NCBI GenBank assembly: GCA_012035435.1
Contig: JAAUPH010000193.1
Span: 1 to 5,421, forward strand
From: Sphingopyxis sp.
GTDB lineage: Bacteria > Pseudomonadota > Alphaproteobacteria > Sphingomonadales > Sphingomonadaceae
Direction: 5' to 3'
Length of the DNA stretch: 5,421 nt
Below are positions 4,899-5,421 of this stretch, piece by piece. The position numbers were made by a program, and so were the translations under genes. How positions within the stretch are numbered: position 1 is the first letter of the stretch; each line of letters starts with the position of its first letter. The notes under the pieces were generated by a model that was given only the letters and a program-made list of their open reading frames with translations, ran no database searches and was not told where the DNA came from.

Positions 4899-5421
4899 AC
4901 TTGTCGACCTTGACCTCGCGTTTGCGCGCACGGGAGGACAGGATGAAGGTGCCCTGTATCCATGTCGTCATCAGCGCCATCAGCAGCGTCTGCAGCCCGA
5001 CCAGGATCGTCACTGGAAATTGCGTCAGCACCGCGAGCCGCGGGCGGATCAGATATTCGATCCGCTTGAGCATCGGCGCCGTCACCCGCACCGATTGGCG
5101 CGAAAAGTCGAAGCTGACATAGCCTGACTTGGCTTTCTTCGTCGCTTTGAAAGAATTGGCTTTTTCTTGAGCCACCCCGATGAAGACCACTCCTTCGGTT
5201 TGGCTGAATTTCTGCCGATACTCGGCCGCCACATCGTCTTTTCGTTGTTTCGGCTCAAAATGGACGATAGGTACCTGGTGCTGTTGGGCAAAAGTCTTGA
5301 CCGCTTGGTGAAACTGCTGTCCAATCTGTCCTAACAAAGCCGGCGAAGGAATCACATGACCTCGATGCTTGGTCAGAAAATTGACCAGTTGCCCGGACAC
5401 TTGTAAGTTTGGAATGTAACC
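4513..5421 (-). CDS. Composite minus-strand ORF: unknown soluble-protein piece joined to a membrane-protein piece
   Basis: The frame is open from the right edge (reading GYIPNLQVSGQLVNF) to a stop at 4513-4515, so the true start lies outside; GTG at 5400 is only an internal candidate. Three parts can be told apart. From 5421 to ~5085 it is a soluble protein (HFEPKQRKDDVAAEY, GVVFIGVAQEKANSFKATKK, YVSFDFSRQSV) of lower GC. It recalls an uncharacterised protein widespread in soil bacteria whose text, as I remember it, continues SRQSV-x-V-NHYYFY; here it breaks off. From ~5085 to ~4705 it is a membrane protein of unknown family with two hydrophobic segments (about residues 122-154, counted from 5400, and 183-203). 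Between them is a charged loop (SSRARKREVKVDKFILDYE), and the segments are followed by LGRVYSDETPAVHLQGPL. From ~4705 to 4513 it is only antisense of the usher. No function is assigned to either real part. Confidence 0.5.
   Translation of the reverse strand, partial: GYIPNLQVSGQLVNFLTKHRGHVIPSPALLGQIGQQFHQAVKTFAQQHQVPIVHFEPKQRKDDVAAEYRQKFSQTEGVVFIGVAQEKANSFKATKKAKSGYVSFDFSRQSVRVTAPMLKRIEYLIRPRLAVLTQFPVTILVGLQTLLMALMTTWIQGTFILSSRARKREVKVDKFILDYETRYPGLKRVQGCAFFFAGVFLAGGFFFAWPMRLGRVYSDETPAVHLQGPLRLLSDDNYKAARAARRAGASMCRAARVDCRVQEWQRWKSRDQAGMPAPRRARYARHSGHRQRLRTGNSHQIR
4685..4707. other. Probable sequence junction 1 (usher end to unrelated minus-strand gene)
   Basis: Left of this point the plus strand reads as a sensible usher C-terminus (RLGTLTLQPGAPHA). 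Right of it the same frame becomes PCSCRRKAVGAD and then Arg-rich, while the minus strand becomes protein-like (GPLRLLSDDNYK). The bases here are a GC-only-like tract of repeated GCGCC/GCACGCG, a likely place for a misjoin or recombination. The exact base cannot be fixed. Confidence 0.6.
5077..5095. other. Probable sequence junction 2 (GC and protein-family change)
   Basis: GC falls from about 60-65% on the left to about 49% across 5101-5421 (157 of 321 by hand count). The minus-strand protein changes here from the soluble SFDFSRQSV text to TAPMLKRIEYLIRP leading into a membrane segment. The frame happens to stay open across the point. Confidence 0.5.

Overview
The window is GC-rich (roughly 60-65% by eye) up to about position 5090. 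Codon use, the ParB tail and the pilus proteins all resemble alphaproteobacteria of the order Sphingomonadales; this placement rests on remembered protein patterns, not on a search. The last ~320 bases are clearly poorer in GC (about 49% by hand count) and look foreign to the rest.

Layout: (1) 2-157, the C-terminal end of a ParB chromosome-partitioning protein. (2) 158-415, an intergenic region with several small inverted repeats, a cluster of GAATC sites and, close to the next gene, a hairpin and three copies of CCACTTT. (3) 416-922, a small exported DUF4402-type protein, the probable pilin subunit. (4) 984-1024, a strong intrinsic terminator. (5) 1142-1960, a periplasmic pilus-assembly chaperone. 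(6) 1989 to about 4700, a large outer-membrane usher-like protein with an unusual duplicated N-terminal module and a C-terminal beta-sandwich region. (7) About 4700-5421, minus-strand coding sequence that does not belong to the pilus locus: an unidentified membrane-protein piece followed, towards the right edge, by a piece of a soluble protein of unknown function.

Genes 3, 5 and 6 form a compact chaperone-usher (DUF4402 class) export system. The subunit is secreted to the periplasm, the chaperone protects it, and the usher assembles or exports it through the outer membrane. The terminator after the subunit gene suggests much more subunit mRNA than chaperone/usher mRNA, with the latter two made by read-through or from a separate promoter.

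The usher reading frame loses its character at about residue 904 and runs on into arginine-rich nonsense antisense to the minus-strand gene. The minus-strand ORF in turn changes character near 5085. The simplest reading is two sequence junctions (about 4685-4707 and 5077-5095), either real rearrangements or, more likely, a chimeric assembly at a contig end. I saw no tRNA, rRNA, CRISPR array or intact mobile element.
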